Below the pieces are notes generated by a model. The model had not been told where the DNA came from. It did no database searches and worked only from the letters and a program-made list of their open reading frames with translations. The position numbers were made by a program, and so were the translations under genes. DNA of 64,000 nucleotides from Dactylonectria macrodidyma (Eukaryota > Ascomycota > Sordariomycetes > Hypocreales > Nectriaceae): assembly GCA_020744425.1 (NCBI GenBank), contig JAGMUV010000048.1, positions 62,001-126,000 of the forward strand. The letters run 5' to 3'. This document shows positions 10,353 to 23,439 of this stretch, piece by piece (within the stretch, counting starts at the first letter, position 1; each line of letters begins with the position of its first letter).

Positions 10353-13002
10353 TCACTGCACGGGGCAATCCTCTTCGGCTCCTCCTCTACCAAAGCCCCC
10401 TATGGCTTGACTCTCTTTCTTGATCTTGGTCATCAGCCTATCCAGCCTCCACGGGTCCAAGTCACCAAACTCCGCATCTTTCAGCTCCTCCGGCTCAACC
10501 TCCGTCTCAGCTTGCTCCTTGACAACTCGTCCATGTCCGTCTTCCAAGAATTTGCGCATAACCCTTGCGGCGGCATCGATCCCGGCATCCACAGCCTCTC
10601 CCTTATCGTCGCTTGTCAAGCCTCTACGGCCTGCAGCAGTGGAAAAGACGTAGCCGACCACGTAAGGCAGCTTGTCTTCTGTGGGTATGTATTGGAGGAA
10701 TCCAACCCCCAATAGTGAGGTAAACTCTTCTTTCAACTCCGTGAGGAAATTCCACGCGGAGTTGTGCATGGTGAAGTAGTTGAACACTATGTCGGGGATC
10801 TCGGCGTGTATGTTTAGGGCAAGCTTGCGAATAAGAACAGTAGGGGAGAGCGTCACTGAGTCGATCTAGAGATAAGTGTCAGCAATAACTTCTTGATACG
10901 GTAATTTAAAGTTATTTAAAACTCACAGTCTCATTCTTCGCTTTTTCCTTGACCTCTGGCCGGATATGCCCTTTGCCGTCCAAGGCCTCATGGCGGCGAC
11001 CCTCAATCAAGATCCCTTCAATCAGGTCAGACGACAAGGGGGGACGTTCGCCGGTCGGCGCGAGACGACGGTTAATCACCAAAGACACCCACCCCTTGAA
11101 CTTCATGTTGCGCCTGTTTGCGGTGTTGACATTGACTTTGCCCTTCCGCTTGGTTGGCGCCAAGTTGCTGGCGGACACGCCGATGCAAAGACAGTAATTC
11201 TTGAAGTAGTCTTCGCGGTTCGTAGGTGGGTCGCCGACAAAGACAGCTGAGTCACCCTGCATCTTCCAAAAAGTTTCGAGATCTTCCCATGCGAATTGGT
11301 CCGAAAGAAGTTTCTCCTGGCGAAGAGCGTGGTACAGCTGCGTCGTACACATGACTCCTCCTGGAGTTGCTGCGTATGTTACGCCCGAGAGGTGTAGATT
11401 CACACGCATATTATGGAGGAGGAGGCCGCAGTGAATCGGATTGCGATGCAGAAACCTCCATGCCGGGGGACTGTTTTCGGGTAACAACTCCAATTGGATC
11501 ATTTGGAGGCGGCATGTCGAAATCGGATCCCTGTCCCACTTTGTTGCAGCTTTGAGGACCCGGCTGCGTTCCTGCGAGCTGGGGACGTCGACCATTGCCT
11601 TCTTGATCTTGAGGCTTTCCTGGTTCATCTCGTCAAAGCCACGGCCGCAGTTTGACCCGAGGAACTGTAGGACATCAAGATAAATTTGAGCAGCCCAGGC
11701 TAACCACAGGGGCGCACCATCGCCGGGATTGTTCATTAGAGCACCAATGCCACGGATTAATTCGTCTTCAACCGCTCCTGTTCCCAGATTCGAGGAGAGG
11801 AATTGCAGGTCTGGCAGGACCTCCATCATTGCAGTCTTATCCTGATCCCACTTTGCGCGGTTTGTCTCCCCCTCGGTACCAAGCTCTTCGTCATACCAGC
11901 CGAACTTGCCGTTGTAGTTGGTGATGATGAGGTCACCCGAATTGCCATTTGCATAACTAGTGAGAAGACTGATGGTGTTTACCAGACAGAGCTGGGCCAG
12001 ATTGTAGGCTTCCAAGTTATATGCATCACCTGGCTGCTTGTTACCCAGTGCATCAATGCCGAATAATTTGCATAACTCCATGAAGTACAAAGTGGCAATG
12101 TCGCCTGCGCCGCCATGTTTGCTTACTATAGGCAAGATTTCGTCTTCCATGCTGCGAGCGAGCTCGAAAGCCGTGTTCGTTGCAACGGCAGCGGCAGCGA
12201 GATCGAGACGATTTGCCTGATAATCCGCCCACAGCGACTTAATCTCTTGCCTGAGGCGGCTATAGTCACCCAAAAGAGCCACAAGAGCAAAGATTGCATC
12301 CTCTGCGGACTCGTCCTGTTCGACAGTATACTTCAAATCGGTTGCGGACTTGGCAGCAACATCTGGAGCGTTCAAGAATGCTTCGGATGGTGCGTACACT
12401 TCGAGAACGGCAAACATGTTCTTGAAAGGATCCTGAGATTTCTCGCCAGCCCTCTTAGCTGCTTCGTCCGCGTTGAAGCTACCGGTCTCCATGAGTGGCT
12501 TCAGACAGTCGCGAACTTTTTCAAGGACCCCGACAAAGAAAGAATGTCGTTCATCTGAGCCGGGTTCCACTTCGGCTCCACTGTCAACAAGCCGTTTCAA
12601 AAAGTTCTTGCGTACTATCGACAGAAATATTAGTTTGCTGCATACAAATGGGGGCTGTGACAGTTAAGTACCCCAAATAACACGCTCAAGGGCCACAGTC
12701 AAGTGATCGGGAACCTTGACGGAATCTGTCTTGGCGATATAGCTTGCCATGGGTTCAAAATCCCTGATCCTGATGATGCGAGAAGTTTTGTTCGCCAAGT
12801 TGCCTGGCTGAGGCTGGTGTGCACCTTTAGCTTGTTTCCGAGCCTTGCCCTTCAGTCTACCTGACTTGACCGGTACATTGTTGGAGCTTGAAGCATTGTC
12901 TGCATAACCGTTGGCCTCAGCAGTTGTGGCGAGCCAGTTGGCTACAGAGTCTGTGTCGGCTTTGTACTGTTGATAAATACTCTTGAGAGACGAGGGTAAC
13001 AT
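10353..13002 (-). CDS. DUF6604-domain protein, 843 aa
   Basis: Three exons in phase: 13002-12672, 12614-10927, 10865-10353. Introns are 57 bp and 61 bp, the second with donor GTGAGT and acceptor CTCTAG. The N-terminus MLPSSLKSIYQQYKADTDSV...WLATTA is the start of the fungal DUF6604 family, and the remaining ~700 residues are helical and soluble as in other members. Function is unknown; the family is common in large accessory gene families of ascomycetes. No signal peptide or membrane span. The start ATG is the first one directly before the conserved LPSSL motif; an upstream in-frame ATG at 13071 would add 23 residues that do not look conserved. Confidence 0.8.
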
Positions 13003-14025
13003 CGTGGGCGATGGTCGTGAATGGTGCGAAAGATATTTATTCGAGTTGCGTTTGCCTATGTGTGGTTTCACAAGCCAGGGGTAATCTCAACATGCCTCAG
13101 GAAACAACCGTACTTAGTAATCTCGCTGTGTGCTTCGGAGCCCATAGGTTCGCGAATTTAAAACTTGGCAACAAGGCGGTGAAGCCAGACCGCTACACTA
13201 CACCTTTTGTCGCGGCGCAAGCAGCTAGTACACAATAGGGGAGCTCGGATAGAAGAATAGCGAGCATAGGAATAGGTCAATGAAAGTGCCTTATATTTTT
13301 CTAGGATCAAAGGTGCCTCTGTGAGGGGATTTGGCAAACAATTGATGACAGCTGGTCGCAATAGTTGTTAACGACTTGCCAAACGGCCGCTTGCTGAGCC
13401 AGCAGGCTCAACAAAAGTGGCGCGGGGGTGAAGAGGCTGAGGGCTCCACTAGCTAGAGAAGCGGAACCTTTTAATTGGTCAGTCTGTTCAGACTGATGGC
13501 CTTGGTTATCTATCGATAAGGGTATCGCACATTGGTCTAAGATAAAAGGCTGAGACTGCCGAGAAAGAGATAGAAATCAATCACCTTCTTGCCCACTTCA
13601 TTTTTAAGCTTTTGAAAACTGTTCTTGATGTCATTACGATGAGAGTTGTCTGATCAACCGGAATATCTGATTTATTTTCTAGCTAGCTGCCCAGTTGCAG
13701 CTCTGGCCTTTCTTCTCTCTGTTTTGTTTTGCTGGCCTTGTCCGACCTCACTCTGCTACGCCTCCAGCCTACCCTACGGCATCCGTCACTTCGGGTGGTG
13801 GTGGTGTTGTTCTTATCCCCCTGCCCAACGCAGCATGTGATCATTAATCTTGAAACCCTAGATGTGATGATGTATATGCTATTAAAGTGATGATGCTGAT
13901 GGTGGGCTCCTGTCAAAAACGTTCACACACAACATCCAACAGCTAGACATAGATACGCACAAGAGTCTTGCATCGTAATAAATGTGCATAGGTACCCATA
14001 TATCCGACCTAGAAAACCAAACCCT
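13003..14025. other. Intergenic
   Basis: 5' flank of the DUF6604 gene and 3' flank of the GH47 gene. No domain, RNA gene or repeat recognised. Confidence 0.5.
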
Positions 14026-15765
14026 CTACCCTCTAACCCTCAAAAGATGCGCCTCCGTATTAAACACAAACCCATTCCCACCATCAGCCTGCACCTGCCA
14101 CTCCGCATCCTCCGCAAAAATAAGGTACAAGTACTTCAACGTCTCCGCAAGCCAGAAACTCTCCATCTTAACATAATGACCGCCACCAGTCTCGGACATC
14201 ACGTTCGTAATCCCCACAAACCCATTCTCCACGCGACACGTCCTATTGAGCGCCTCAAAGGCTTCCCATGCCATGTCCTGCCACTTGGAGTCTCCGTATG
14301 CGCGATAGGCATAGTACACAGATTCAAGTGTTTCAGGGCGCAGGATGTATGCCGGTGAGGTGACCCAGAAGCCGGATTTTGCGTAGAAGGCGGCTTGGGA
14401 GGGTGGTGGGAGGGTGTTGATGTTCGTGTCGTTGGGGAGGGCGCCGTCGACCCAGCGGAAGCCTTCGGGGCCGATACCAGAGGGTGTTTGCTGGTAGGCT
14501 TGGTAGCAGGATTCGGCGAGTTCGAGGCCGAAGTCGGTGTATTTATGCTCGCCGAGGGTGATGCCTCCGAGTATGAAGTTGCCGCCGCTGAAGCAGGCGA
14601 CTAGACATGTCAGCTCTTTATACGCCTATTCAAAGTCTAGGGATGCTACTTACGGTGACTAGAGCTGGGGTGAGTTTGCGTGCCAGAGTATCCAGATAAG
14701 AAGGTTAAATCCGGGCGAGTTGAAGGATGAGATACGAGGTACTTCATCGTCGAGTCCGCCGCCGCAATCCAACGATCCTTATACTGGCCAAAGGTATCCG
14801 GGTCGTAAACGTACATCTTGATGAGGTTCTCATAAAAACTATCCGTGCCGCCCCCCCAGCCGCCACGATTGTCCAAAAACTTGCCATCCTCCACGCTGAC
14901 CTGGTGTCCCACAAGCCCTGGGAAAGGCTCAGAGCTCTTCGGGAGGGGATTCAGAAGGTAGACCTCGGCGGCTTGCGCCAGACGTGCGTATTCGTCATTG
15001 CCGGTCAGGTCGCTGAGACGCGTCCACTCGAGGACTAGGGCGCCGAAGCCAGCGATGCTGTTTCGATCGTGGCCACCCCTGCGGACCTTTGGGCTGAAGA
15101 CGACGACCCCGTCGGGGACACCGCTTGGTGTGTTGAAGGCGACCTTGAGGCCATCGGCTAAACTAGCAGCCTGCTGAACAAGAGCGTCCAGCTTCGAGGT
15201 ATCACTGACAAGATGCTTGAATGGACCAGTGAGCAGATCATGCCCTGTCAATGTTAGACCGAAAAGTAGAAACTGGCTCAGTGAGGATCTGACGCACCTG
15301 AGATCAGACCTCCGAGGTAACGGATGGTAGACTCAAAGACGGAGATCTCCTCATTCTCCTTTGCCGTGCGAGTAAAGTCTATCGTAGGGATAAACTCAAG
15401 AATCTGATTCACCGTCTTCGCATCACCCATGAGAATGGCAGTGCTCAGCGAATCCACGGGTGTGACACCCCATCCATTCCTAGAGCACTCACTATTAGAT
15501 CGCTGCCTCCAATGCGGGGAGGTTGGGAAGCTCACCTGTCATCCACACCCGACCTGTCCAGAGGACGCAGAGAATCGTGAGGAAACGCATGTTCATAGTA
15601 GCTCTTCCACGAGAATTGGAACGCTTCCTTGATCGCGGCGGCTCTCTCAGGTTGTGGTTGGTAGCGACGGAGCGGCGTGTCTTGGACAACGCGCGGAGAC
15701 GTGTGGGAGGATGAGGGAACGATGGATCCCAGCAATGGGAGGAGAGACGCCTGGTGGAAACGCAT
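14026..15765 (-). CDS. Class I alpha-1,2-mannosidase, GH47, secreted, 525 aa
   Basis: Four exons in phase: 15765-15536, 15479-15298, 15244-14654, 14600-14026, introns 56, 53 and 53 bp. An N-terminal signal-like segment ([16 protein letters not shown]) is followed by the GH47 barrel landmarks: [105 protein letters not shown] and the C-terminal FVFNTEAH, whose Thr binds the catalytic calcium in the family. Length matches secreted fungal 1,2-alpha-mannosidases (about 510-530 residues). It trims terminal alpha-1,2-mannose from N-glycans, in the secretory pathway or outside the cell. All landmarks are intact, so it is probably functional. Confidence 0.93.
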
Positions 15766-16646
15766 TGCGATGGTTTCCTCTCTCTTCTAGGGAAAGAAAA
15801 ACAATAATGTGAAGAGAAGAAACTTGAATTGGCAGAGTTTGTGTGCGTGAGGCGAGCCGCATCCTTGATATCACTTCCCACAGAGACCCAAGTGTTACTT
15901 CTATAGCTTCTTGGGATTTGACAAAAGAGAGACGGGACGTAAGCATCATCACGAGGAAAGGGGTTCATCGAATCCTGCGGCTAGCTGGGGCAGTAGATGT
16001 GATGTGGTTGCGACGATGGCGCATTGCTAGACGCGTACACGGACCCATTGGGCGGCATTTTGTCAACATGCGAGCGGTAATCATAACGAGGCCCGGCACG
16101 AGCCGCAAAATTGGGGTAGAGTCCTTAGAGCTGCGATTGGTCTAAAGCTTGGAACGTTGAGTATAACTCTATTCTTGAGAAGAGAATTGTTGGGACCTGG
16201 TGGCGCTTCCGGCCTCGCAACTGGAGATCGTTGAGGGCATGCCCCATCTTCGCCGACTTGGAAACGTTGTCATGCGAATTTTGGGGTCAGAATGACACAA
16301 GCTCTCCGTAGTGGCTGAATGGATTGGTTGCAGAAACCTTAAAGTAGGCTTCGCTCCTGCAGTTGCGACCTATTGCCGGCATATGTGGCTGCGGGTTGAC
16401 TACCGGTAATCTACTAATTTGGGCTACTCTCCCATCAAGGGCGAGTTGCTGCTATCACGAAGTCAAAAGAACACAGTTTTCTTCACATTTTAAGCATTTC
16501 CTAAACCCAATGCTTTCACAGTTGGTTGACTAATCTACTAATTGGGCTACTCTCCCATCAAGGCGCGTGTCTTCAAGCGCTGGCGGGTCTGCAGGCGTTT
16601 AACCGTCGATGAGCCAACTGCCATCTTCATCATTGATCCAGACACA
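15766..16646. other. Intergenic between divergent genes, with a ~40-bp direct repeat
   Basis: Between the divergently transcribed GH47 and EEP-family genes, so it should hold both promoters. A ~40-bp segment is repeated directly at 16395-16443 and 16525-16565, differing by small indels. Confidence 0.5.
16395..16565. repeat. Short direct repeat upstream of the EEP-family gene
   Basis: The two arms (16395-16443 and 16525-16565) both contain 'gggctactctcccatcaagg' preceded by 'taatctactaatt'. Spacing is about 130 bp. The right arm ends about 80 bp before the chosen ATG, so it lies in the promoter or 5' UTR. Confidence 0.7.
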
Positions 16647-17555
16647 ATGAGATTGGGCCCTCTTTTCTTCGGCACCACCGCCGTGGCCACGGCTTCGTCC
16701 CGCACCATCGACATGCGGCTCATGACTTACAACATCCGCCTGGCTGTTGGAGTCGGAGGTCCCGGCGAGGAACTCTGGTCTGTCCGTCGCCCGCTCATGA
16801 TCTCTCAACTGAATTACGAGGCTGCCGGACGCCCCGAAGCCCTCATGTGCTTCCAGGAGGCCATTTATCCTCAAGTCCAGGACCTTGACGAGGGCCTTGG
16901 CAACGAGTGGACCTACGTTGGCGTTGGCCGTGACGACGGTGCCTTTGGCGGAGAGTTCTCCCCCATCTTCTACCGCCCTTCCGTCTGGAAGCTCGAGAAG
17001 AATGCCACATACTGGCTCAGCGAGACCCCCAACGAGCCCGGGTCCGTGGGATGGGACGCCGCTCTCCCCCGAATCGTCACCGTCGCGCGCTTCCGCCATG
17101 ACAGCTCCGGGGCCCGCATCGTCTTCATGTGCACGCACTTTGACCACATCGGCCAAGAGGCCCGCGAGCAGTCGGCGCACCTACTTGTCGGCCTCGCCGA
17201 TGAGTGGTCCACGCATAACAACAAGAGCCTCCCTGTCTTCCTCGGCGGCGACCTCAATGTCACGCCTGACAACCCGGCGTACCAGACGCTTGCGTCGGAC
17301 ATGTATGATGCTAAGCATATGGTGCCCGAGGAGCGCCGCTTCGGCCATGTAAAGACGTACACGGCGTTTACTGTGGATGCGGATGATGATACCGAGATTG
17401 ATCACATCTTTGTTCGTGATCCTGCTGGGCTAGATTGGGTTTCGTTCGCGGTTTTGAACACCAGATTTGAGGACGAGATCTTCATTTCGGATCATCGCCC
17501 GGTTGTTGTCGATTTTAAGATGCCTTCGCAAGCAGAAGCGCGACACTTAGGCTGA
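16647..17555 (+). CDS. Endonuclease/exonuclease/phosphatase-family protein, 302 aa
   Basis: Single exon. The EEP fold motifs occur in order: MTYNIRL near residue 25, CFQEA, the long central sheet with ARFRHDSSGARIVFMCTHFDHIG, GGDLNVTPDNPAY, TEIDHIFVRD and the C-terminal ISDHRPVVVDF. The catalytic Asn, Glu, His/Asp pair, Asp/Asn pair and terminal Asp-His are all present. The start at 16647 gives a short hydrophobic N-terminus (MRLGPLFFGTTAVATASS) compatible with a weak signal peptide; the frame stays open upstream to 16542, but those residues do not look conserved. Fungal members resemble secreted phosphodiesterases acting on phosphoesters; the substrate cannot be told. Confidence 0.88.
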   Translation: MRLGPLFFGTTAVATASSRTIDMRLMTYNIRLAVGVGGPGEELWSVRRPLMISQLNYEAAGRPEALMCFQEAIYPQVQDLDEGLGNEWTYVGVGRDDGAFGGEFSPIFYRPSVWKLEKNATYWLSETPNEPGSVGWDAALPRIVTVARFRHDSSGARIVFMCTHFDHIGQEAREQSAHLLVGLADEWSTHNNKSLPVFLGGDLNVTPDNPAYQTLASDMYDAKHMVPEERRFGHVKTYTAFTVDADDDTEIDHIFVRDPAGLDWVSFAVLNTRFEDEIFISDHRPVVVDFKMPSQAEARHLG

Positions 17556-19379
17556 GGACGTCTTAAAGAACGTGTCGGGGATTGATGGACAAGAGCACGA
17601 TTGTGGGGATTCTCGAGAAAGGGACAACCAGAGAGTGGAATAAATGAGATTTATGAATAAATACAAATAACTCCGTCTATATCCCCACATTACGAAAGCG
17701 TAGACCGTTCTCCTAGATCCATCACCGATAAGCCTGGGTTTCCTTCTCATACCATCCCACAAAGTGCTTCGATATCCCTGTCCCTCCTCCTTTTCTTGCT
17801 CTTCAACGCACTTGGTGTCATCCGAGAGACACCCGAAACGGCGCCACGGGAAGATAAACGGCAAACAAATCGCTGTAAGCGCCGAACTTAGGACTCTTGA
17901 ACACTACCCCCTACAGAAGGTTAACGAAGTAGACTTCGACTAACTCATGTTCTGCCTACCATCACGAGGGAAACTGGGCCAGGCATATGCCGCTAAAGCT
18001 TGGTCTTTATGAATCCTGGGTTCACAGACTTGCTGTTCGTTAGCAACTACCTATGCTTCCAATGCTTAGATAGTGCAACGCATACCACAGATACGACTCC
18101 CTGAGGTCCTAGTCTATTTGTCCTCTCATGAGACAAAAAGACGTTGTCAGCTTGGCTCATCATATAGTTTTCCATCCGGTTGTTAACCACTTGAGGTAGT
18201 CGCTCTTTAATCGGTCCATTCATTGGTAGCCTCTTACTTTTCAAGGTCCCCTTCGATGTAACCACGTCACGACCAAGTCCTGAGGGTTGGGATCCTGTGT
18301 TAACCAACGCAAATGCTCGATGGAGGCATTTGAGGCATTGAGACGCCCTACATTCATTTGAGGCTGCTGGGGTTCGCGGACGATATCCACTGGACAACTG
18401 TACGGGCGGACGACCCGTACCGCAAAATCCTTAGGCAGTCCCCGTTATGTTGCCCTCTTTTTGTGGGCATGAGGGGTGGACGAGGCCTTGATCCAACTCG
18501 ACAAGGGGAAACAAACACCGTGCCATTTGCTCGAGTTTGCTTGCCAGGTCGGGGTTCTTAGTTAGCCGAACATACTTTGCAATTTGCGCCATCTGGCAAT
18601 TTCACTGGATAGTGGCTGGGGGGTTGATGTTTCTGCTTTAAATACACATTTGACCAGTGCATACCTAACATCGAGGAGCTCATGCCGCGCAAAACAGACC
18701 CATGCCCACTAATGACTAACTATAGCTCGAAGCTGACCTGCTTCCTGCTCCAGACCCATATCTGCCTTTGACGACTTGTCAAGTGTTATTCATCCAGTTA
18801 TGAGTGTGATCGGCTGACATTGAAATAGGATTCCAGTGACAAAAAGCGTTCTAGGAGCAATGGCTCCCTGAAGCGAAGCGTAAAACTTTTTCTCAGACAT
18901 GCAGGTTTAGCAGTGTGTATAGGGAGTTCTGGATTATTTATTTGCGCATCACAGACATAGAAGATGAATGATAGATGGCAACAAACCTAAAATGGAGCCA
19001 TATGCGGTATCAAGAAACTGGAGAGCTTGGGTGCAAAGCCTGATTTGGACACAATAGCAATCGGCTCTTCCTTTAGGATGATGCCGTAATAGGATAAGAG
19101 TTGGTCTACTGTACAGTATAATACATATCCGAATGGGGACGTAATAGTGCTGGGGAAAGCGCTGTGTCTTTCTCCAACCAATCCACTAAATACTGTAATA
19201 AGACGTAGATGCTGGAATAATATCTAAGGTATCCATTATGTTGCTCCTTTTCATGGTTGTGAGTGAAATCTAAAGGTTTGTCTCACGACCCTCGCCTGGG
19301 CCGCTATAACTTCAATCAGTAAAGGCAGTGAAATCCATTGTATCCTTGCATTCCTCTTGCACTCGCTCTATAGATGACT

Positions 19380-19850
19380 TCATCTAAGTAGGTGACGCAA
19401 GGCATTTGTAGAGAAGAGACTCATTGAGCCCGCTCTCCTAGACTCCTCGGTTAGGTTTTGAGTAAGTCCATCGCGCTCTTCGTTCTCCTTTTGAAGCTCT
19501 ATCTGTAGGCATTCATTTTCAGTGGCTTTTTCTACCACCCGTTTCTTCAGCGGTGCATTCCAATGGCAATCCTCCAAGGAGAGAGATGAAGAGCGGCCGG
19601 CAGGCTCAGTCAATCGAATACTGTTCATCCCTGAAAATGATACTGTATGAAAAAGCTTCCCAACTCCATCGTAGAGTTCTTTATATGCTGCCATCCCATG
19701 ATCACTGAGGTTCCTAGACCTTCCTTAATCCACTCTGGCCACTCTTTCTGACCTTCGTTTTCTCTTCCTGTGTATGTTGGCGCATATCTCCCGGAATACC
19801 AAGCTAAGAGCTTGCTGAAAATGGACCGGGAGCATGAGAATACCGTCGTC
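19380..19850 (-). pseudogene. Possible decayed coding sequence, unidentified
   Basis: On the minus strand the stretch around 19650-19830 reads as protein-like sequence (YSGRYAPTYTGRENEGQ, EWPEWIKEGLGTSV, TMELGSFFIQYHF). A second frame over 19694-19380 (104 aa) is charged and coiled-coil-like (IELQKENEERDGLTQNL). The two frames do not join without a break. I do not recognise the family; a dead transposon or gene fragment is the best guess. Confidence 0.25.
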
Positions 19851-21635
19851 TAGTACTTATCACCACATTATGGCTGAGCTTCCTGATACCCTAATATCCA
19901 TTTTTGACCTTTGATAAAACTGGACATTTGACAAAACTGGATATTTGATTAAACTGGGGCTTTGTCAACACTGGATATTTAACTAAAACTAGAATAGAAG
20001 GGGACTAAAGGACAGAAGTGGTCCATACCTGATTTAATATATAAAGCGAGTCACGGCACTTAACGCAAAATACCTTCTACGCTCAATCACATGATGGGTC
20101 GTGTTTATCACTATGCAATCTACTATACTATCGCTAAGGCAGACAATAATGGTCAACCAGTTATTCTCCTCGTCAATGCTAGAAAGCTAGGCATGCTATA
20201 AATAAGAATCGGGAATAGGAAATAGGAAATAGGTTCAGCTAACCAATCCAGATAAAGGCCAGTCGATCTCAAGTCTGGTCAAATGTCATACCACTATTAA
20301 TAGGAACAAACTAGGCGCTGCTACCATGAACTGTAATGTTTTAGGATAATGCGGCGAGGGACAGCAGCTTAAGCAAGCATGCCATTAAGTCTAAAGTAAG
20401 CCGTACTCGCTTATCAATTCTTGTCAATTCTGGTGTGCATCCATATTGAGTCTATGTTATTTTCTCTGCCAAGTCTAATGCAGAGCGTTTACCTCGTACA
20501 GCCTTTTGAGAATAATTGTAGCGTCAGAGTCAGCTACACTAGGGTCATCGCGGCACCTGCTTCCGACAGAAGTCGGATGGCCCAGCTGGAGGATGTTCGT
20601 CGAGGAACTAGGTACAGAGCACATCTACCCAAACATCGACTTTGCGGTTCCACCACGGTGAGCTTCGCCTGAGTCGGCTGAACAGGATACACAGTCTCTG
20701 TCGAACCCCGCTGCGCTGCTACATGCATCGTTGGATCCGTACGACGGCTTTCGGGAAATTTTGCCTGGCTGGCCGGGATGACAATCTAGGTCGATGTGGT
20801 CCTGGCCGCTATGCAAGTCAGGCTCGCAATCGACTCCTCGCCAGCAACATGTTCGATAATTTGAAAAATTTTCCCTTCGGACTTCCGACGACTGCCCGCC
20901 ACCACTTAAATTGATTTGTTGAGAATCATGATGATGAATAATTTGTTAAAGTTTACACTCAGACCGCCAAGAACTGTCTCATGCGTCGCCAAGAGCAGGC
21001 GAGGTGTCACCGTCACCAAAGGCAATAATCGCCACTTTCCTGCAGCTTGCATGTGATGAAAAAACTGCTCACGGAGACAGCCGTCTCCAGGAGGATAACC
21101 CATCGACTAGCAGCAGACCTAGACTGTGTGATGATGATTCTCCCTGGGGATCCGGACAATCGGAATAGCACGGTTTTTATGGGAAAGTGTTCCTTAGCAT
21201 TTTATTAACACAATATGCCCTAGAAGAACAGATATGATGCTTAGCAAATGATTTTTGATGTATCTTTGTTAGTCTCCTTGTGTTTCTACTAATAGCTTGG
21301 TGTTGCAGTTCTGGTCACGGCCATTATTATGGAGGTGGTCGATGCGTCACCACGCCCACATAAAAGTGTTCATAAGCTGTCGCACTGAGCGTGCTTAAAA
21401 GGTTAAAGTGAATATTATGAGCAGCAGCAGTGTGTTGATTGATTGATGTCTAAAGTGCGGGGTACTCCATCCTACAGATTTTACTTGAAGCACATAGTTT
21501 GATTACCAAGTGCTGTTGTTTCCTGAGGCTCGTTGAGATCATGCCTGACATGCGACATAAGCTCATCATGTTAAGCTAGGAATGGCTTCCAAAGTATGAA
21601 GTCCTGTGACTGTCTGCTCTAATGCACTACCAGAA

Positions 21636-21875
21636 GGGAGACGGAAAGGGAGACAAACCCTTTTTGACATGTGACGATTAGGTTAGTGTCACTACTCGCC
21701 GATCCGAGTGAGGTCTGTGAAACCTACAGAGTCGTAAGCACACCACCCTACGTAGACCCCTCCGCCTTCACCTGCCCAGCCGGCAGTTCACCGATGATCC
21801 GAGTAGCTCCGCGTTGCGCTTAGGAGGTACTGGACCGACGACCCGGTTGGATGCTAAATTGAGAGCCGCCAAATA
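21636..21875. repeat. Dispersed repeat, less mutated copy (partner 39684-39923)
   Basis: About 240 bp, colinear with 39684-39923. Shared blocks include 'gttgcgcttaggaggtact' and 'gagagccgccaaata'. The other copy carries more than 20 C-to-T or G-to-A changes relative to this one. No ORF, terminal inverted repeat or tRNA-like box is visible; it could be a solo LTR or part of a larger element. Confidence 0.8.
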
Positions 21876-23250
21876 AGTTAAGGCACTAGGACTTGCGCAT
21901 GCCAAGAGCGTTCTTTCCTGGAAGTGTCTGGGGTTCTATGACGGAAGCTCGTATTCCGGCGTGTGGCCTGTGATTATGACTTATAGCTTCTAATGGAGGA
22001 TTCTTATCAACAGATCTTCCATCAACATTGAATCATCCTGCTCGGATAGTCTAGCATCTTAGGGTTGATCAGTGCGCGAGCGAATTCCTCTCGAGATCCT
22101 TGACAGCAATACGTACTCCTCTCGCCTTGGCAAAGGTACTTCCGGGCTTTCCCCTTACCAACTCCAATGCAATAACAAGGGCCAAAAACAGGTTATCGCA
22201 CAGTGACCAGGTATCCCGCCCTTCAGGCACGCCTAGCAAGGCCTTCCATCTCATACACACCATAACACAGCCTGTCCACATCTCAAACCATTCACGGCTT
22301 GTTCCTCTGTCCCAGATACACATGTACCCTGAGCCCCTTCATCCTGGCGTTCACGGCTCGATTTCGGACCAGTCCAGTCTCCGGTGCACTTCAGGGTGCA
22401 TCCCATAGCCGCCGTCTATCCCATGCTCTTCTAAACCTGATTCCATCAAAGGGGCTATTTAACTCAAAAATTGCATACTGGGTGCTCGCCAAGACAATGT
22501 ACTCTCCCGTTTTCACTTTGTGGGCTGGTATCCTCTATTCTTATCCTCTCACTTTCCTTCAACATCTAAATTTAGCATTGAAACCCATTATCTTCTTTCT
22601 ATTTCTGTCTATATTCTACCTTCCCCCTCCTTCTTCCCCCGCGGAACTTTCCCTATCATCGGGAAAAACAAATGCGGTCTTAGGGGTAGAGAGTGTGTCC
22701 AATGCGTTGCCCCCGCCTCTAGGTAACCTGACCGCGAATGAGAGAGAATGACTGACCCTCAGCCCCAGAATCAGCTAGTTATTTCACGAGCTGACGTGTC
22801 TCGTCATTCGCTCTGTGATGCGAGGCTTGCGTAGAGGGTAGGCTCTGGCTTCTCGGGCGAGAGGGTAGGGTAAGCTGACAGCAATCTTTGAATATGTGTC
22901 CGTAGTTTCGGTTCACCAGCATGTCATCGTCACGTCAACTCCACGTCAACGCTACATCATATTAGCTCCTCAGCTCCGTTGTAGCCATTTAATTTTTCGC
23001 CTCTCAGCGACAAGACGCCCATCCATGACTTTTGGAAGCAGAATTGACTGGAACAATGAATAGAGCGCATGAGGAGAGGTACTACAGGGTACCAACTCAG
23101 TTGTGGATAGTGCTGGCTTCATCGCCGGAGGCTCTAGCTCGTTGAGGACCGAGGGTAGCCTGAAGTAGATTCTAAATTAGGATGAGGACCACGAACTCAT
23201 TCTGTTGAGGAGGGAAAGGGAGTTCTTTGGGAGGGCCTCATGCTGAGGCT

Positions 23251-23258
23251 TATATATT
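23251..23258 (+). promoter_or_regulatory. TATA-like box
   Basis: TATATATT about 180 bp before the ATG of the Cys-repeat secreted protein; position is reasonable for a core promoter with a long 5' UTR. Confidence 0.35.
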
Positions 23259-23439
23259 GGATGCAGTCCCGTCTGTCTTAGCATTATGACCTTTTATCCC
23301 CCGTTCCTAAATCCTCCATCGAAGATAACAGGCGCTTCCCTCTCACACTCTTCAACTTCTCGATCGTTTAACGGAAACCCTACGGCCACTCTTCTTCCCA
23401 CCACAGCTTTCCCCCCTCAAGGTCCACCGCTCCGCAATC

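Larger units (their letters stand above)
17556..23439. other. 6-kb gene-poor, repeat- and relic-containing stretch
   Basis: No intact gene is supported. Contents seen: a possible coding relic at 19380-19850, a degenerate ~20-bp tandem motif at about 19895-20000 (repeated 'aactgga(t/c)attt'), a dispersed repeat copy at 21636-21875, and a weak relic at about 22069-22500 on the minus strand. Short frames at 17547-17864, 18047-18397 and 20421-20672 have no recognisable composition. Confidence 0.5.

Noticed and set aside
17547..17864. 105-aa minus-strand frame after the EEP gene
   Set aside because: Overlaps the 3' UTR of the EEP gene, AT-rich end, no protein-like features.
20534..20728. Ankyrin-like wording on the minus strand (HVAAQRGSTETV, then AIRLLSEAGA)
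   Set aside because: Too short and interrupted by frame changes to be supported; could be chance or a very old fragment.
22069..22500. Protein-like minus-strand fragments (FELNSPFDGIRFRRAWDRRR, MWTGCVMVCMRWKALLG)
   Set aside because: Frames do not join and no family was recognised; noted only as a possible relic.
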